Assembly (NCBI RefSeq): GCF_004803465.1
Contig: NZ_SRSF01000001.1
Location: 62,501 to 126,500, forward strand
DNA from: Neolewinella litorea
GTDB lineage: Bacteria; Bacteroidota; Bacteroidia; Chitinophagales; Saprospiraceae
Length of the DNA: 64,000 bases
Direction: 5' to 3'
Position 1 is the stretch's first letter; each line of letters starts with the position of its first letter. The notes beneath the pieces are model-generated. The model saw only the letters and a program-made list of their open reading frames with translations, was not told the origin of the DNA and searched no databases. The position numbers and the translations under genes were made by a program. This document shows, piece after piece, positions 1-8,761 of the stretch.

Positions 1-2
1 TT

Positions 3-155
3 GGCGACTATGGTACCAAGTCGATGCTCGAGGAGTTCCTCTTCAAAATCGAGGACCGCGCTCACCATTGCGAGCACTTCCTCGGCGAAGACAGCCTGGC
101 GGTAGGCTACCTCCATACCGAGAAGGAGGTGGATAACAAGAAAAAGAAAAAGTAG
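3..155 (+). CDS. C-terminal fragment of a Dps/ferritin-like protein (partial)
   Basis: Reading frame open from the window edge to a TAG at 153-155, giving 50 residues. The visible part begins GDYGTKSMLEEFL and continues with an acidic helix rich in His and Glu (EDRAHHCEHFLGEDSL), then a lysine-rich tail ending in five Lys. A helix of this type followed by a basic tail resembles the last helix of Dps-like ferritins, which store iron and can bind DNA through a basic tail. Family placement rests on one helix and is tentative; the rest of the gene lies outside the window. Confidence 0.45.
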   Translation, partial: GDYGTKSMLEEFLFKIEDRAHHCEHFLGEDSLAVGYLHTEKEVDNKKKKK

Positions 156-177
156 CCCCTCGCCGAACGATCAATCG

Positions 178-211
178 ACCGCCGTTCCCTTCCGGGGAGC
201 GGCGGTTTTTC
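178..211. terminator. Bidirectional terminator hairpin
   Basis: ACCGCCG(T)TCCC pairs with GGGGAGCGGCGG around a short loop and is followed by TTTTT. It lies between the convergent ends of the Dps-like gene and the HAD phosphatase, so it can serve both. Confidence 0.75.
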
Positions 212-893
212 ATTTCAGCACATCGGGCAGTTCAGAAATGCGGCGAATCTGGTAAGTCGCTCCCAACTTCGGGTGGTTGGCGGTGCCGGGCAGGCGCAGC
301 CAGCAGGCGTCGTAGCCGAAATCGAGTGCACCGCGGATATCGGCATTCGGGTTGTCTCCGATCACCAGTACCCGGTCTTTCCCGGGGTGGCCCATGCAGG
401 CTTGGGCGTGAGCAAAAAAGGCCGCGTCGGGTTTTGCTACCCCGATCTCGTCGGAGATGGCGATAAAGTCGAAGAAGGGTGCGATCCCGGTATTCTGCAG
501 CCGCGGTCGCTGTACCTCCTTTAGTCCGTTGGTGATCAGCCCGAGCCGGTACCGGCCCTGCACCCGTTGCAGGACGTCGAGGGCACCTTCGAGCAAGTGG
601 TGGCTGGCGGCCAGGTAGTTGCGGTAGCTCAATGACAATTCTTCCGCGGGGTGGTCGTGCCGGTAGTGTTCCAGCAGACGTTTGAAGCGTATGTCGCGCA
701 ACTGTTCTTTCGGCAGTCGCCCTTTTTCGAAGTCGTCCCAGGCGGCACGGTTGATTAGGCGGTACGTGCTGAGTACCTCCTGAGACCATTCCAGGTCGCG
801 TTCGAGCAGGGTGCGTTCCAGGGCGTGGGCTTCGGCCGCGTCGAAGTCCCAGATCGTGTTGTCGGCATCGAAGAGCAGCCAGTCGTACATCAT
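210..893 (-). CDS. YjjG-type HAD-family nucleotidase
   Basis: About 227 residues. HAD motif I is FDADNT near residue 8 (Asp9 and Asp11 as nucleophile and acid/base), motif II is LITNG, the motif III lysine sits in GVAKPD, and motif IV is GDNPNADI. The order, length and the text around each motif match YjjG/YfnB 5'-nucleotidases that remove phosphate from pyrimidine and non-canonical nucleotides (family knowledge). The frame stays open upstream to 1070, but that extension is low-complexity and basic and crosses a dispersed GC-rich repeat. The start is therefore placed at the tandem ATG codons directly before the conserved first strand. Divergent from the DUF1573 gene. Confidence 0.85.
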   Translation of the reverse strand: MMYDWLLFDADNTIWDFDAAEAHALERTLLERDLEWSQEVLSTYRLINRAAWDDFEKGRLPKEQLRDIRFKRLLEHYRHDHPAEELSLSYRNYLAASHHLLEGALDVLQRVQGRYRLGLITNGLKEVQRPRLQNTGIAPFFDFIAISDEIGVAKPDAAFFAHAQACMGHPGKDRVLVIGDNPNADIRGALDFGYDACWLRLPGTANHPKLGATYQIRRISELPDVLK

Positions 894-968
894 CCGGTGG
901 GGTTTTTGCCGGGGCAAGGTAAGGGACGTGGGGCTGGTACCGGAACGAATGGCCTTGCGGGAATTCCC

Positions 969-987
969 GGCACCCGCGGCCGCGCCC
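969..987. repeat. Dispersed GC-rich intergenic motif, copy 1
   Basis: GGCACCCGCGGCCGCGCCC. The identical 19 bases recur at 32748-32766, and related forms occur at 8672, 16453 and 50662. It lies in the spacer between two divergent genes, 76 bp upstream of the HAD start. Confidence 0.6.
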
Positions 988-1097
988 TTGGCTTGTTTAA
1001 GGGAGGAATAGCGGGCCATTAACAAGTCATTTGCTACATGCGGGCCCAGCAATACCGTTGTAAGGCTCATATTTGTACCGAATTAAACCAATTCCAT

Positions 1098-1610
1098 ATG
1101 CTTACCCTCCGTTCTTCGCTGTTTGGTGCCGCCGTACTGGCCCTCAGCGTATTCTCCTGCCAGCAGGGCAACGACGACGTCCGCGACGCCGCCCGCCAGA
1201 ACATTGAGACCGTGACCCCCAAAGATCCCAATGCCGCTGCACCCCTCCAGCCCAACGTGGCTACTCCCGCCGGTCCTACAACCAGCCTGGCTTTTGAGGA
1301 GAGCTCCTTCAACTTCGGCGAAGTGACCGAAGGCGAGATCATCACCCACACCTACTCGTTCACCAACACCGGTAACGAACCCCTCATCATCACGGATGCC
1401 AAGGGCAGCTGCGGATGTACGGTACCTTCCCGGCCCACCGCTCCCATTGCACCGGGCGAGACCGGCGAGATCACCGTTCGCTTCGACTCCAATAACAAAG
1501 TTGGACAGCGGAACCAGCGCGTGACCATCACCGCCAACACCACGCCACCCCAGACCGTCATCTCCCTTGACGGAACCGTAGTAGCCGACCCCAACGCCGC
1601 TACTCAGTAA
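1098..1610 (+). CDS. DUF1573 lipoprotein
   Basis: 170 residues. The N-terminus is a hydrophobic signal ending VFSC (probable lipobox, slightly atypical), then a Pro/Ala/Asn-rich linker to about residue 75. The C-terminal ~95 residues form an Ig-like DUF1573 domain. Its hallmark segments are visible: FNFGEVTEGE, YSFTNTGNEPLII, and a Cys-containing turn SCGCTVP. DUF1573 proteins are common cell-envelope proteins in Bacteroidota with no defined reaction. The ATG at 1098 was chosen over 1038 because it puts the signal peptide at the N-terminus. A terminator follows directly. Confidence 0.85.
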   Translation: MLTLRSSLFGAAVLALSVFSCQQGNDDVRDAARQNIETVTPKDPNAAAPLQPNVATPAGPTTSLAFEESSFNFGEVTEGEIITHTYSFTNTGNEPLIITDAKGSCGCTVPSRPTAPIAPGETGEITVRFDSNNKVGQRNQRVTITANTTPPQTVISLDGTVVADPNAATQ

Positions 1611-1629
1611 GCGACTCCGAACCCGGAAG

Positions 1630-1665
1630 AAGCTCCGTCCGCTAACCGCGGGCGGAGCTTTTTTT
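1630..1665 (+). terminator. Rho-independent terminator
   Basis: AAGCTCCGTCCGC / GCGGGCGGAGCTT stem (one G-T pair) with a 5-nt loop and a T7 run, 20 bp after the DUF1573 stop. Confidence 0.9.
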
Positions 1666-1686
1666 ATGTATTAAGGCCAGAGAAAG

Positions 1687-1694
1687 TACTTTTG
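1687..1694 (+). promoter_or_regulatory. -7 promoter element TACTTTTG
   Basis: Exact match to the Bacteroidota -7 consensus TAnnTTTG, 19 bp before the phosphatase ATG and directly after the previous terminator. I see no good -33 TTG at the expected distance. Confidence 0.5.
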
Positions 1695-1713
1695 GCCCTC
1701 CCTAAGCGACCAG

Positions 1714-2409
1714 ATGCCCCGCAGAGTAGCCATTTCCGATATCCACGGCTGTGCCCGGACCTTTGAGGCCCTGCTCGACCGGATCAGCCTCGGCACCACG
1801 GACGACCTTTACCTTCTGGGCGACTTTGTGGACCGTGGTCCGCGCAGCGCCCAGGTACTCGATATGATCCTGCGACTGCGGGAGGAGGGGTACCGGATCC
1901 ACGCCCTGCGCGGCAACCACGACCAATACATGCTGGATGCCGTGCTGGTCGGCGACAAGCGCTCGCGGGCGGCCTGGCGCAGCGCCGGCGCCGCCTCCAC
2001 CAAGTCCAGTTACATCCAGCCGGGTAACCCGGAAGGTCGTATCGACCCGCTACACATCGCCTGGCTGAACCAGTTGCCCTACTACTACCTGCTCGACGAT
2101 TATATTCTGGTCCACGCGGGGCTGAACTTCCGCCGCAAGAATCCGCTTAAGGGCAAAAAAGCCATGCTCAACCGCCGCAACTGGTACCGGCATATCGACT
2201 ACGACTGGCTGGGCGTGCGCAAGATCGTACACGGCCATACCCCCCTGACGCGTGTACAGATCGAGGCGCAGGCCCATCCCCGGCGGCGGGCCTACCCGGT
2301 CTTTGATATCGACGCCGGCTGCTTCCACACCAAACCGGGCATGGGGCACCTTTGCGCGCTGAACCTGGACGACCGCACCTTCACTTTCGTGCCCAACATC
2401 GACCGATGA
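1714..2409 (+). CDS. PPP-family metallophosphatase (Ser/Thr phosphatase / diadenosine tetraphosphatase type)
   Basis: 231 residues with all PPP metal-binding motifs in order: SDIHG (residues 8-12), GDFVDRG, RGNHD, VHAG and HGHTP. These coordinate two metal ions for phosphoester hydrolysis. Small PPP enzymes of this size act either on phosphoproteins or on Ap4A-like dinucleotides; the sequence does not decide between the two. No signal peptide, so cytosolic. The stop codon overlaps the arfB start (ATGA), so the two are almost certainly co-transcribed and translationally coupled. Confidence 0.85.
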   Translation: MPRRVAISDIHGCARTFEALLDRISLGTTDDLYLLGDFVDRGPRSAQVLDMILRLREEGYRIHALRGNHDQYMLDAVLVGDKRSRAAWRSAGAASTKSSYIQPGNPEGRIDPLHIAWLNQLPYYYLLDDYILVHAGLNFRRKNPLKGKKAMLNRRNWYRHIDYDWLGVRKIVHGHTPLTRVQIEAQAHPRRRAYPVFDIDAGCFHTKPGMGHLCALNLDDRTFTFVPNIDR

Positions 2410-2807
2410 ACTGGGACATCATCGAAAGGGAACTGGAACTTCGTACCTCCCGGTCCTCCGGGGCGGGCGGACAGCACGTCAACAAGACCGAAAGTCGGGT
2501 AGAACTGGTGCTCGACGTTGAGGCCAGCCAGGGACTCAGCCGCCGCGAACGCGACAATATCCGTTTCCACCTGGGCAACCGCCTGGATGGACAGGGCCGC
2601 CTATCCGTCACCGACCAGTCGGATCGCTCTCAGCATACGAATCGCAAACGTGCCCTGGACCACCTGCGACAACTGCTGGAACGCGGCATCCGCAACCCCC
2701 CGAAGAAGCGCAAGGCCGGGGCCTTCAAGGCCAACAGCCGCAAGCGGCTGGCCAGCAAGAAGCGGCGGGGGGAGATAAAGGCCGGGCGGGGAAAGATAGA
2801 TTTCTAG
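2406..2807 (+). CDS. arfB: Alternative ribosome-rescue factor ArfB (peptidyl-tRNA hydrolase)
   Basis: 133 residues. The GGQ catalytic loop at residues 21-23 (SSGAGGQHVNK) is the peptidyl-tRNA hydrolysis motif shared with class I release factors. The protein lacks the codon-recognition domains of a release factor. It ends in a strongly basic tail (multiple Lys/Arg after residue 95), which in ArfB/YaeJ enters the empty mRNA channel of stalled ribosomes (family knowledge). The start at 2406 overlaps the upstream stop by ATGA; a longer TTG-started frame would run into the phosphatase gene and is not needed. Confidence 0.9.
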   Translation: MNWDIIERELELRTSRSSGAGGQHVNKTESRVELVLDVEASQGLSRRERDNIRFHLGNRLDGQGRLSVTDQSDRSQHTNRKRALDHLRQLLERGIRNPPKKRKAGAFKANSRKRLASKKRRGEIKAGRGKIDF

Positions 2808-2832
2808 TTGAGTCGAGGGCCGACCGGTCGGG

Positions 2833-3744
2833 TCAGCGCACCAGCCCTTCTTCGCGTAGTTCCTTCAGCAACTTGTCCAGGACCCCATTGAGGAAGTCCT
2901 TACTCTTGTCCGTGCTGTACAGCTTGGAGATGTCCAGGTACTCGTTCAGGGTCACCTGCGGCGGAATGTTGTCGAACTCCAGGAATTCGGCGATGGCCAT
3001 TTTCAGCAGGATCATGTCGATGATAGCGACGCGCTCGGCGTCCCAGTTCTGCAGCACGGACTTGATGCGGGTTAGCAGTTGGTCGTTGGCATCGACCACG
3101 AAGGTGAGCAGCACCTCACCGAATTCGCTGACGGATTCCGAGGTGGACTCGTACTCCTGATAGAATTCCGCGCCTACGGGGAGCGCCTTGATGGTCTTCT
3201 TCATGGCACCGACTACCAGGCTCTTGTCCTCGGTCCACAGGGGAGAATGGTCTTCCACCATGGCCAGGAAAAGTTCCTGACCCTGCAGCCACTTGTACAG
3301 CGAGAGCAGCACCTTGGTGGTGTCGGCCGGTGCGGGTTCTTCGAGGGCGGCGTAGGTGGCGTAGGCTTCGGTGCCGAGGAAGTCGCGGTACAACTGCTTG
3401 ATCTGGTCGGCGTCGATCAGACTGCGCGTATGGTACCGGTCGTATAGTCGGCTGAGCTCTTTATTATCGCTTAGGGAACGGACGGCCGGATTGGTGGCCA
3501 GGGTGGCGCGGAAGTTCTTGTCCTCGTCGCTCGGTCGGAACTTGGCGTTGCGGGTGGCCAGATCCTGCTTGGCGTACTCACAGCAGCGCTGCAGGATCAG
3601 CAGGTTCTGCAGGTAGAGCTCGAAGGAGCGCTTCACCATCTGGTTGTAGTGGCTGCGGATCGCCCGGAGGTCATGGCGCTCCTGCCGCTGGGCGGCGTAA
3701 AGGACCTGCATGATCTTGATGCGAACGTTGCGGCGACTCAGCAT
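2833..3744 (-). CDS. nusB: Transcription antitermination factor NusB (long Bacteroidota form)
   Basis: 303 residues, about twice the length of E. coli NusB. The first helix (SRRNVRIKIMQVLYAAQ) and the C-terminal helices (AIIDMILLKMAIAEFLEFDNIPPQVTLNEYLDISKLYS) carry the NusB fold signature. The central ~130 residues are an extra helical insert usual for this phylum. NusB binds boxA RNA with NusE/S10 during rRNA transcription. It is last in a minus-strand run after the helicase and DoxX-like genes, 74 bp from the latter. Confidence 0.9.
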   Translation of the reverse strand: MLSRRNVRIKIMQVLYAAQRQERHDLRAIRSHYNQMVKRSFELYLQNLLILQRCCEYAKQDLATRNAKFRPSDEDKNFRATLATNPAVRSLSDNKELSRLYDRYHTRSLIDADQIKQLYRDFLGTEAYATYAALEEPAPADTTKVLLSLYKWLQGQELFLAMVEDHSPLWTEDKSLVVGAMKKTIKALPVGAEFYQEYESTSESVSEFGEVLLTFVVDANDQLLTRIKSVLQNWDAERVAIIDMILLKMAIAEFLEFDNIPPQVTLNEYLDISKLYSTDKSKDFLNGVLDKLLKELREEGLVR

Positions 3745-3818
3745 ATCGGTATCCGGTTTTCAAAGTCGGGAAGCTGAACTGCCCCCCTACGAACCGCAAA
3801 GCAACGAAAAAAGCCCGA

Positions 3819-5189
3819 CTACTGCCGCGAGGCGGCCAAAATATCCCGCTCCGCGATGCGGTCGAAGGCGGGAAGCTTCTTGTGATGCCATTTATTGACG
3901 ATGACGCCCTTCTTCATCAGCACCACGCCGGGATTGGACCGGATGATGGTCTTGAGGAGGATGTCGTCGCCCCGGTAAAAGGGGTAGTCGGCACCGATGG
4001 TGCTGCGGAAGTCGTCGATGTAGGCATCGTCGGCAAACTTGGTCATGGCCATTACGGAGTGGCCGGCGGCCTGAGCCTGTTGTACGACCGGCTGAATTTC
4101 CTCGCGCCAGTGCTCCAGGTAGTCGGCATCCCAGTTGCCGGGCTCCCCCTTGAGGGTATAGGCCACGATGATAAAGGTGTAGCCGGGGTCAGCCAGCAGT
4201 TCGGGGACGATGTCGTTGCCATCCGCGTCGCTGACCTCGAAATCACTGATCTTGGTCGCCTCGATAGCGGGTTCGGAGGAGAAGGTCTCGTACTCCCAGT
4301 CTGATTCAGGGTAATCCTGGTAGACTTTCAGGAACTCATCGGTGGACATTTCCACGACGCGCCCGTCGGCCTTGTTTGTAAGCGTGTAGCCCAGAACCGA
4401 AACGCCGGCGGCGGCCTCGGCTTCGGCCTGTTTGACGGCGGCTACGTCGGTGCCGATCCGGAAGGGGCGGAAGTCCTGTCCGGGAAGGTCCCAGACGAAG
4501 TTGCTCAGGCAGAAGTACAGGGCCACGGCACCCACCGCCGCCACCGTGATGCCGCGCACCCCCGGCGAAAACAGCTGGTGCATACGGGAGGGGGCCAGCA
4601 GGAAGATCAGGGCGGGAATGAGCAACGCCACGTCCTTGAGGAAACTGACCCGCGGCTCCAGCTTCAGAAAATCGCCGAAGCAACCGCAGTCGGTCACTTT
4701 CATGTTTGTTTCAGCGTATTCTCCCCACTCACCGAAGGCGAAGAAATTGCTCCCCGACGGCACGTAGCCCGTCAGGTAGGTGAAGCCCGTAAGGGCCGTG
4801 AAAAACGCTACGATGACGAACAACAGTCCGGCCGTCAGTTTCGGCCGGGCACCGATGATGAGCATCACGCCGAGCATGATCTCGAGGACGATCATGAACA
4901 CGGAGAAACCCACCGAGAAACTGCTGAGCCAGGGGAAGAGCGGCACGAGAAAATCCGCCCCGGCCCCCTGGGCGGTGGAAGCGAACTCGGCGAAATACTG
5001 CTCCATTTTGTAGGCCGTCCCCAAAGGGTCGATGGCCTTGACGTAACCCGAGAACACGAAGAGTGCCCCGGTAAAATTTTGCAGCACGCTCATGCCCAGA
5101 TTGCGCGTAGCCTTCAGGAAAACGTGGGTCAGCGCCGTGAGCGACAGCGCGGCTATTCCAATGTACAGCAGGAGAGTAGTAAGCGTCAT
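3819..5189 (-). CDS. DoxX/MauE-type membrane protein with C-terminal thioredoxin-like domain
   Basis: About 456 residues. At least six hydrophobic segments are visible in the first ~260 residues. They include a DoxX-type start (LQNFTGALFVFSGYVKAIDPLG) and a CGCFGD motif in a loop near residue 175. The remainder is soluble, with a degenerate thioredoxin-like region (YTFIIVAYTLKG, then NPGVVLMKKGVIVNKWH). No classical CxxC is present in that domain, so any redox role would use the CGC pair. Such fusions are common in Bacteroidota (BT_3928-like) and are inferred to work in envelope thiol redox. Start placed at MTLTTLLLYIG, right before the first helix. 11 bp downstream of the Dna2-like gene. Confidence 0.7.
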   Translation of the reverse strand: MTLTTLLLYIGIAALSLTALTHVFLKATRNLGMSVLQNFTGALFVFSGYVKAIDPLGTAYKMEQYFAEFASTAQGAGADFLVPLFPWLSSFSVGFSVFMIVLEIMLGVMLIIGARPKLTAGLLFVIVAFFTALTGFTYLTGYVPSGSNFFAFGEWGEYAETNMKVTDCGCFGDFLKLEPRVSFLKDVALLIPALIFLLAPSRMHQLFSPGVRGITVAAVGAVALYFCLSNFVWDLPGQDFRPFRIGTDVAAVKQAEAEAAAGVSVLGYTLTNKADGRVVEMSTDEFLKVYQDYPESDWEYETFSSEPAIEATKISDFEVSDADGNDIVPELLADPGYTFIIVAYTLKGEPGNWDADYLEHWREEIQPVVQQAQAAGHSVMAMTKFADDAYIDDFRSTIGADYPFYRGDDILLKTIIRSNPGVVLMKKGVIVNKWHHKKLPAFDRIAERDILAASRQ

Positions 5190-5200
5190 GAGCGTAAATT

Positions 5201-8200
5201 CTACGGTAAAGTACAACGGGCGTCCGGAGAGGTTGTAACGTGGTCCAGCAGCTTTGCGTATATCTCGTTCTGCCGCAAAATATCGGGGCACCCCACAAGT
5301 ACCAGATGCTCCCGGGCGCGCGTCATGGCTACGTTCAGTTTTCGGTCGACCCCCTCGCTGCTGAGTTGCGACATGCGATCGAGTTGCACGCTCTCATTGG
5401 CGCAGAGCGACATCAGGATGATGCGTTTGGCGCTTCCCTGGTACCGCTCCACGGTGTCTACGGTGAAGTCGTCCGGTAAGTGGCCCGCCGCCGCCAGTTC
5501 CCGGCGGATGTATGCAATCTGCGCGCGGTAGGGGGTGATGATGCCGATGTCACCGGCGCGAATAGGGGCCGGGGTGGCCGCGTACAATTCCGTGAAAGCC
5601 TCTACCAGCCGGACGATCATCCGGGCTTCGTGGCGGTTCACCTTCGGGTCTGACGACTCCCAGTCTACCTCGGTGTCGATGAAGACCATTCTCCGGTCGG
5701 CCAGCTTCTGGTGCAGGGGGTGTCCGTTACCCCGCAGCATGAGGGGGGCCAACTGCAGTTCCCGGCGGCTCACCGAGGCCGGAAGGATATCGAGGGCACC
5801 GCCGTAGAAATGAAGCGCCGGAAACCGCATGATGTCCTGGTGCATCCGCCCCTGATGACTGAGTTGATCGTAGGCCCATGTCCAATCGTTTTGTTTAGCC
5901 TTCAGGTAGAGCCGCTCAAACAGACTGGTGCTCAAGTCATTAAGGCCAATGGTCTTAAGGTTTGGATCGTTCACCTTCGTGGCCTTTTCTCCCTGCTGCA
6001 CCACGGCCGGCAATTGGCGGTGGTCGCCGATGAGCAGGGTGCGGGGCGCCCGGGTGAGCAGGGTGCCGAGCAGGGGTTCGAGAATCTGGCTTGCTTCGTC
6101 GATGACGATCCGGTCGAACCGCTTCAATTGAAAGAGCTCGTTCTTGCCGCCTACGCTCGATACCGTGCCGACCACGATGCGCGTACGGTCGATCAAGGCC
6201 CGCAGGTCCTTGCGACGCTGGATGCCCTCGCTGCGGACCTGCAGCAGGCGGTCCGTGTAGGCTTCGTTAGTTCCCAACCGGCTGCCGATGCGGAGGTAGT
6301 TGCGGAAGGGAAGTCCCTCGGCCGTCCGGATCTTCTCGATACTTTCACAGATCTCGTCCACGGCCCGGTTGGTGTAGGCCACCAGCAGCACGTTCTCCTC
6401 GGTATTGGTCAGGAGGTAGCGCACCAGGTGGTGCAGCATCATGCTCGTCTTTCCGGTACCCGGCGGGCCCCACAGCAGGAAGTAATCGGGGGCGGTGATC
6501 ACCTTGCGCAGTATGCGGTCCTGTTCCGGCGTGAGTTCGGTGGCCACGCCGCCGCTGAGTGGGGCGGCTTTGGCGGGGGGCACCAGGCCCAGCCAGCGGG
6601 CACGGAAATCGGGTGCCGCGGCGGCCCAGAGGTACAGGCCGAGGTAGTGGTTTTTGAAACTGCTGTCGAGCACGTCCTTCTCAATGGCCCAGAAGGGATC
6701 GCGGCGGAAGGCCCCGTCGTTGAGTTGCGGGTTGCGGGGGCGCAGGAGCAGGGCGTCCTGACGCACCTCAATGATGGTGGATTTGAAGATCTGCGACCGC
6801 ACCGCGTCGCCCGGCTCGGAGACGGCGGCGGGCGTGCCGTATAGTGCCACGATGTCGCCTTGCCGGAACTTCACGAGGTGGTCGGCATCCGCGGCTCGGT
6901 TCAGGGTCAGGATGTTGGCTTCCACGTCGTAGTCGGCAAACTGCAGCCCGTCGAGCAACTCGAAGCGCTCGATCTTGTCGCGTCGCTCGTCCAGCCACAG
7001 GCTGGCCAGTCCGTTGATGTGGTCGGTACGCTGCTCGCCAATTTTGGCCAGCCGCTGCTCGCGGGCCACGAAACCGAGAAAGGCGCCGAAGTACCGGCGC
7101 TCCAGGTCGCTCAACGCCCCGTAGGTTCGCAGAACGGTGCGGTGGTCCTCTTCGGCGAAGCGTCCCAGGTTACGGAAGCGGTCCGGCGACAACCGTCCGA
7201 AAAGGGCATCGGTCTGCTTGCGCAGGTCCCGGAACCCTCCGTCCGCGTCGGCCTGACCCAATTGGGCGATCAGCATTTCCACGGCTACCAGTTGGTTGCG
7301 GGCTGACAGGGCGATCATCTGGTGGGTGAACTGCGGCGGGGCGTAGCGTACCGGATTATGGTAGTCGATGCTGTACAGGATGTAGGAGCGCACGTTCGCT
7401 TCTTTACCGAGGGCCCGGTTGATCATTAGGTCGTACAAGACGGTCTGGATGAAATTATCGTTCCGAATGCCGTGCTGATTGGCCTGGTAAATTTTACTCG
7501 TCTTGAGTTCGACTATCGATGTAAGTCCGGATTCGGTGTCGCGCTGCGATTGCAGCAAATCGAGGCGTCCCTGCAGTCCATAAGCGGGGGAGAGGAAAGT
7601 AGGCTCCAGCATCACCTTTTCCCGGTCGATGTCGAGGCCGGCCAGTAGCTCCACCACGAAGCGCTTCACGGTCAGGTAGTGGTGGTTCAGGTCCCGGACC
7701 AAATCGTATACCTCCCGGTCGGAAAAGGTGCACAGTTCCAGCGGTTGCAGGGCAAACATGGTGGGCAGCACCTCCTTGAATTCACTGTTGGGCTCCTGGA
7801 TGAGCACGTCGAGGAAGGTGTTGACGATGTTACCGCGCACCAGCGGTGGTTTCTTCTCGAAAGGGAGCAAGCGGCCTGGCAGCGAAGACCAGGGCTGGTA
7901 GTCGGTACCGCTGCTGAAGCAAAAGGCTACGTCGGTGACGTTAACCAGGAAGTCCGGTTCAATAACGATCTGTGAGGGGTACAGCCGGTCGTCTTCCCGC
8001 AACTGGGCGTTGATCAGGTTAAGGACTACGTAGGGGCCACTGATCTTTTCCAGGATCCGCACGGCTTCGGCTACGGGGGAGTCCGCAAGTTCCGCGTCGC
8101 CGTAGGGGATCGTGTAGCTTATTTCCGCCCGCTTTTCCTCTCGCACGGTCAGGAGCTGCATCTCCGGGTCCAGCTCCGTAGCCACCACCCGCAGCAGGTA

Positions 8201-8635
8201 AAATTGCCGTTTTACCTCCGCCGGCCGGTAGGGGGGGAAGGGCATCCGGTCGTACTCCGCCAGCTCCTCCGGGACCGGGGTGTCGAATAGGGTCTGGGTG
8301 AGGGCGACGGCCACTTTGAGTCCTAGGTTCACCCGTCCGGCCTGATCCGAATCGCCGAGCGCGGCAGCCATGGCCCGGCGGAATTGCCGTTCGTGGTAGA
8401 TCAGTTGCCGCGGTAGCCCGAATTTGTGTGCGGCGTAGGAAATGCGCGCGTAGAGCGTACTGAAATGCAGGTTGTCGGTTTCGGTCGCCCGCTCGAATAT
8501 CTCCTGGTGCAGCCGGCGCAGGGCGTCGCTACGGTCGGTGGCCGGCACATCGGTATTTCCGGCCACCACGCGGATGCGGCGGTAGAAAAAACTGCTGACG
8601 GCCTGGTCGCGCGGTGTACTGCTCATGGGCGACAA
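5201..8635 (-). CDS. Dna2-like nuclease-helicase (PD-(D/E)xK + superfamily 1 helicase)
   Basis: 1144 residues. Around residues 350-400, GLQGRLDLL followed by SIVELKTSK and a downstream QTVLYDLM is the Cas4/RecB-type PD-(D/E)xK nuclease arrangement (D, ExK, QxxxY-like). The helicase follows: Walker A GPPGTGKT near residue 727, motif II VIDEAS near 845, motif III LIGDHRQLPAV, and C-terminal VDTVERYQGSAKR and NVAMTRAREHL. This architecture is that of Dna2-type SF1B helicases acting on 5' flaps or resected ends. Start: a TTG at 8635 sits 7 nt after AGGAGG, whereas an ATG at 8626 sits just after a -7-like TATCTTGT; either is possible and only three residues differ. Confidence 0.8.
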   Translation of the reverse strand: MSPMSSTPRDQAVSSFFYRRIRVVAGNTDVPATDRSDALRRLHQEIFERATETDNLHFSTLYARISYAAHKFGLPRQLIYHERQFRRAMAAALGDSDQAGRVNLGLKVAVALTQTLFDTPVPEELAEYDRMPFPPYRPAEVKRQFYLLRVVATELDPEMQLLTVREEKRAEISYTIPYGDAELADSPVAEAVRILEKISGPYVVLNLINAQLREDDRLYPSQIVIEPDFLVNVTDVAFCFSSGTDYQPWSSLPGRLLPFEKKPPLVRGNIVNTFLDVLIQEPNSEFKEVLPTMFALQPLELCTFSDREVYDLVRDLNHHYLTVKRFVVELLAGLDIDREKVMLEPTFLSPAYGLQGRLDLLQSQRDTESGLTSIVELKTSKIYQANQHGIRNDNFIQTVLYDLMINRALGKEANVRSYILYSIDYHNPVRYAPPQFTHQMIALSARNQLVAVEMLIAQLGQADADGGFRDLRKQTDALFGRLSPDRFRNLGRFAEEDHRTVLRTYGALSDLERRYFGAFLGFVAREQRLAKIGEQRTDHINGLASLWLDERRDKIERFELLDGLQFADYDVEANILTLNRAADADHLVKFRQGDIVALYGTPAAVSEPGDAVRSQIFKSTIIEVRQDALLLRPRNPQLNDGAFRRDPFWAIEKDVLDSSFKNHYLGLYLWAAAAPDFRARWLGLVPPAKAAPLSGGVATELTPEQDRILRKVITAPDYFLLWGPPGTGKTSMMLHHLVRYLLTNTEENVLLVAYTNRAVDEICESIEKIRTAEGLPFRNYLRIGSRLGTNEAYTDRLLQVRSEGIQRRKDLRALIDRTRIVVGTVSSVGGKNELFQLKRFDRIVIDEASQILEPLLGTLLTRAPRTLLIGDHRQLPAVVQQGEKATKVNDPNLKTIGLNDLSTSLFERLYLKAKQNDWTWAYDQLSHQGRMHQDIMRFPALHFYGGALDILPASVSRRELQLAPLMLRGNGHPLHQKLADRRMVFIDTEVDWESSDPKVNRHEARMIVRLVEAFTELYAATPAPIRAGDIGIITPYRAQIAYIRRELAAAGHLPDDFTVDTVERYQGSAKRIILMSLCANESVQLDRMSQLSSEGVDRKLNVAMTRAREHLVLVGCPDILRQNEIYAKLLDHVTTSPDARCTLP

Positions 8636-8671
8636 GATAGAACCTCCTGCGGCTTCAACGAAAGCGGAAAA

Positions 8672-8693
8672 GGGCGGCGGCGCGCCGGTGCCG
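8672..8693. repeat. Dispersed GC-rich intergenic motif, copy 2
   Basis: Core GGGCGGCGGCGCGCCGGTGC in the 126-bp spacer between the divergent Dna2-like and nitronate monooxygenase genes. It is an inverted relative of the copies at 969 and 32748 and nearly identical to the copy at 50662. Confidence 0.6.
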
Positions 8694-8749
8694 TGCCCTT
8701 GTCCGGAAAGCAGAGCATAGTGGCGGTTCGGCTAAAAGCGAATATTCGC

Positions 8750-8756
8750 TACTTTG
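8750..8756 (+). promoter_or_regulatory. -7-like element TACTTTG
   Basis: One base shorter than TAnnTTTG and only 5 bp before the ATG at 8762. If used, it would give an almost leaderless mRNA. No -33 TTG seen. Confidence 0.3.
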
Positions 8757-8761
8757 CGTGC

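Noticed and set aside
894-1070. N-terminal extension of the HAD phosphatase
   Set aside because: The extra 59 residues are basic low-complexity sequence crossing a dispersed repeat; the conserved HAD start is at 893.
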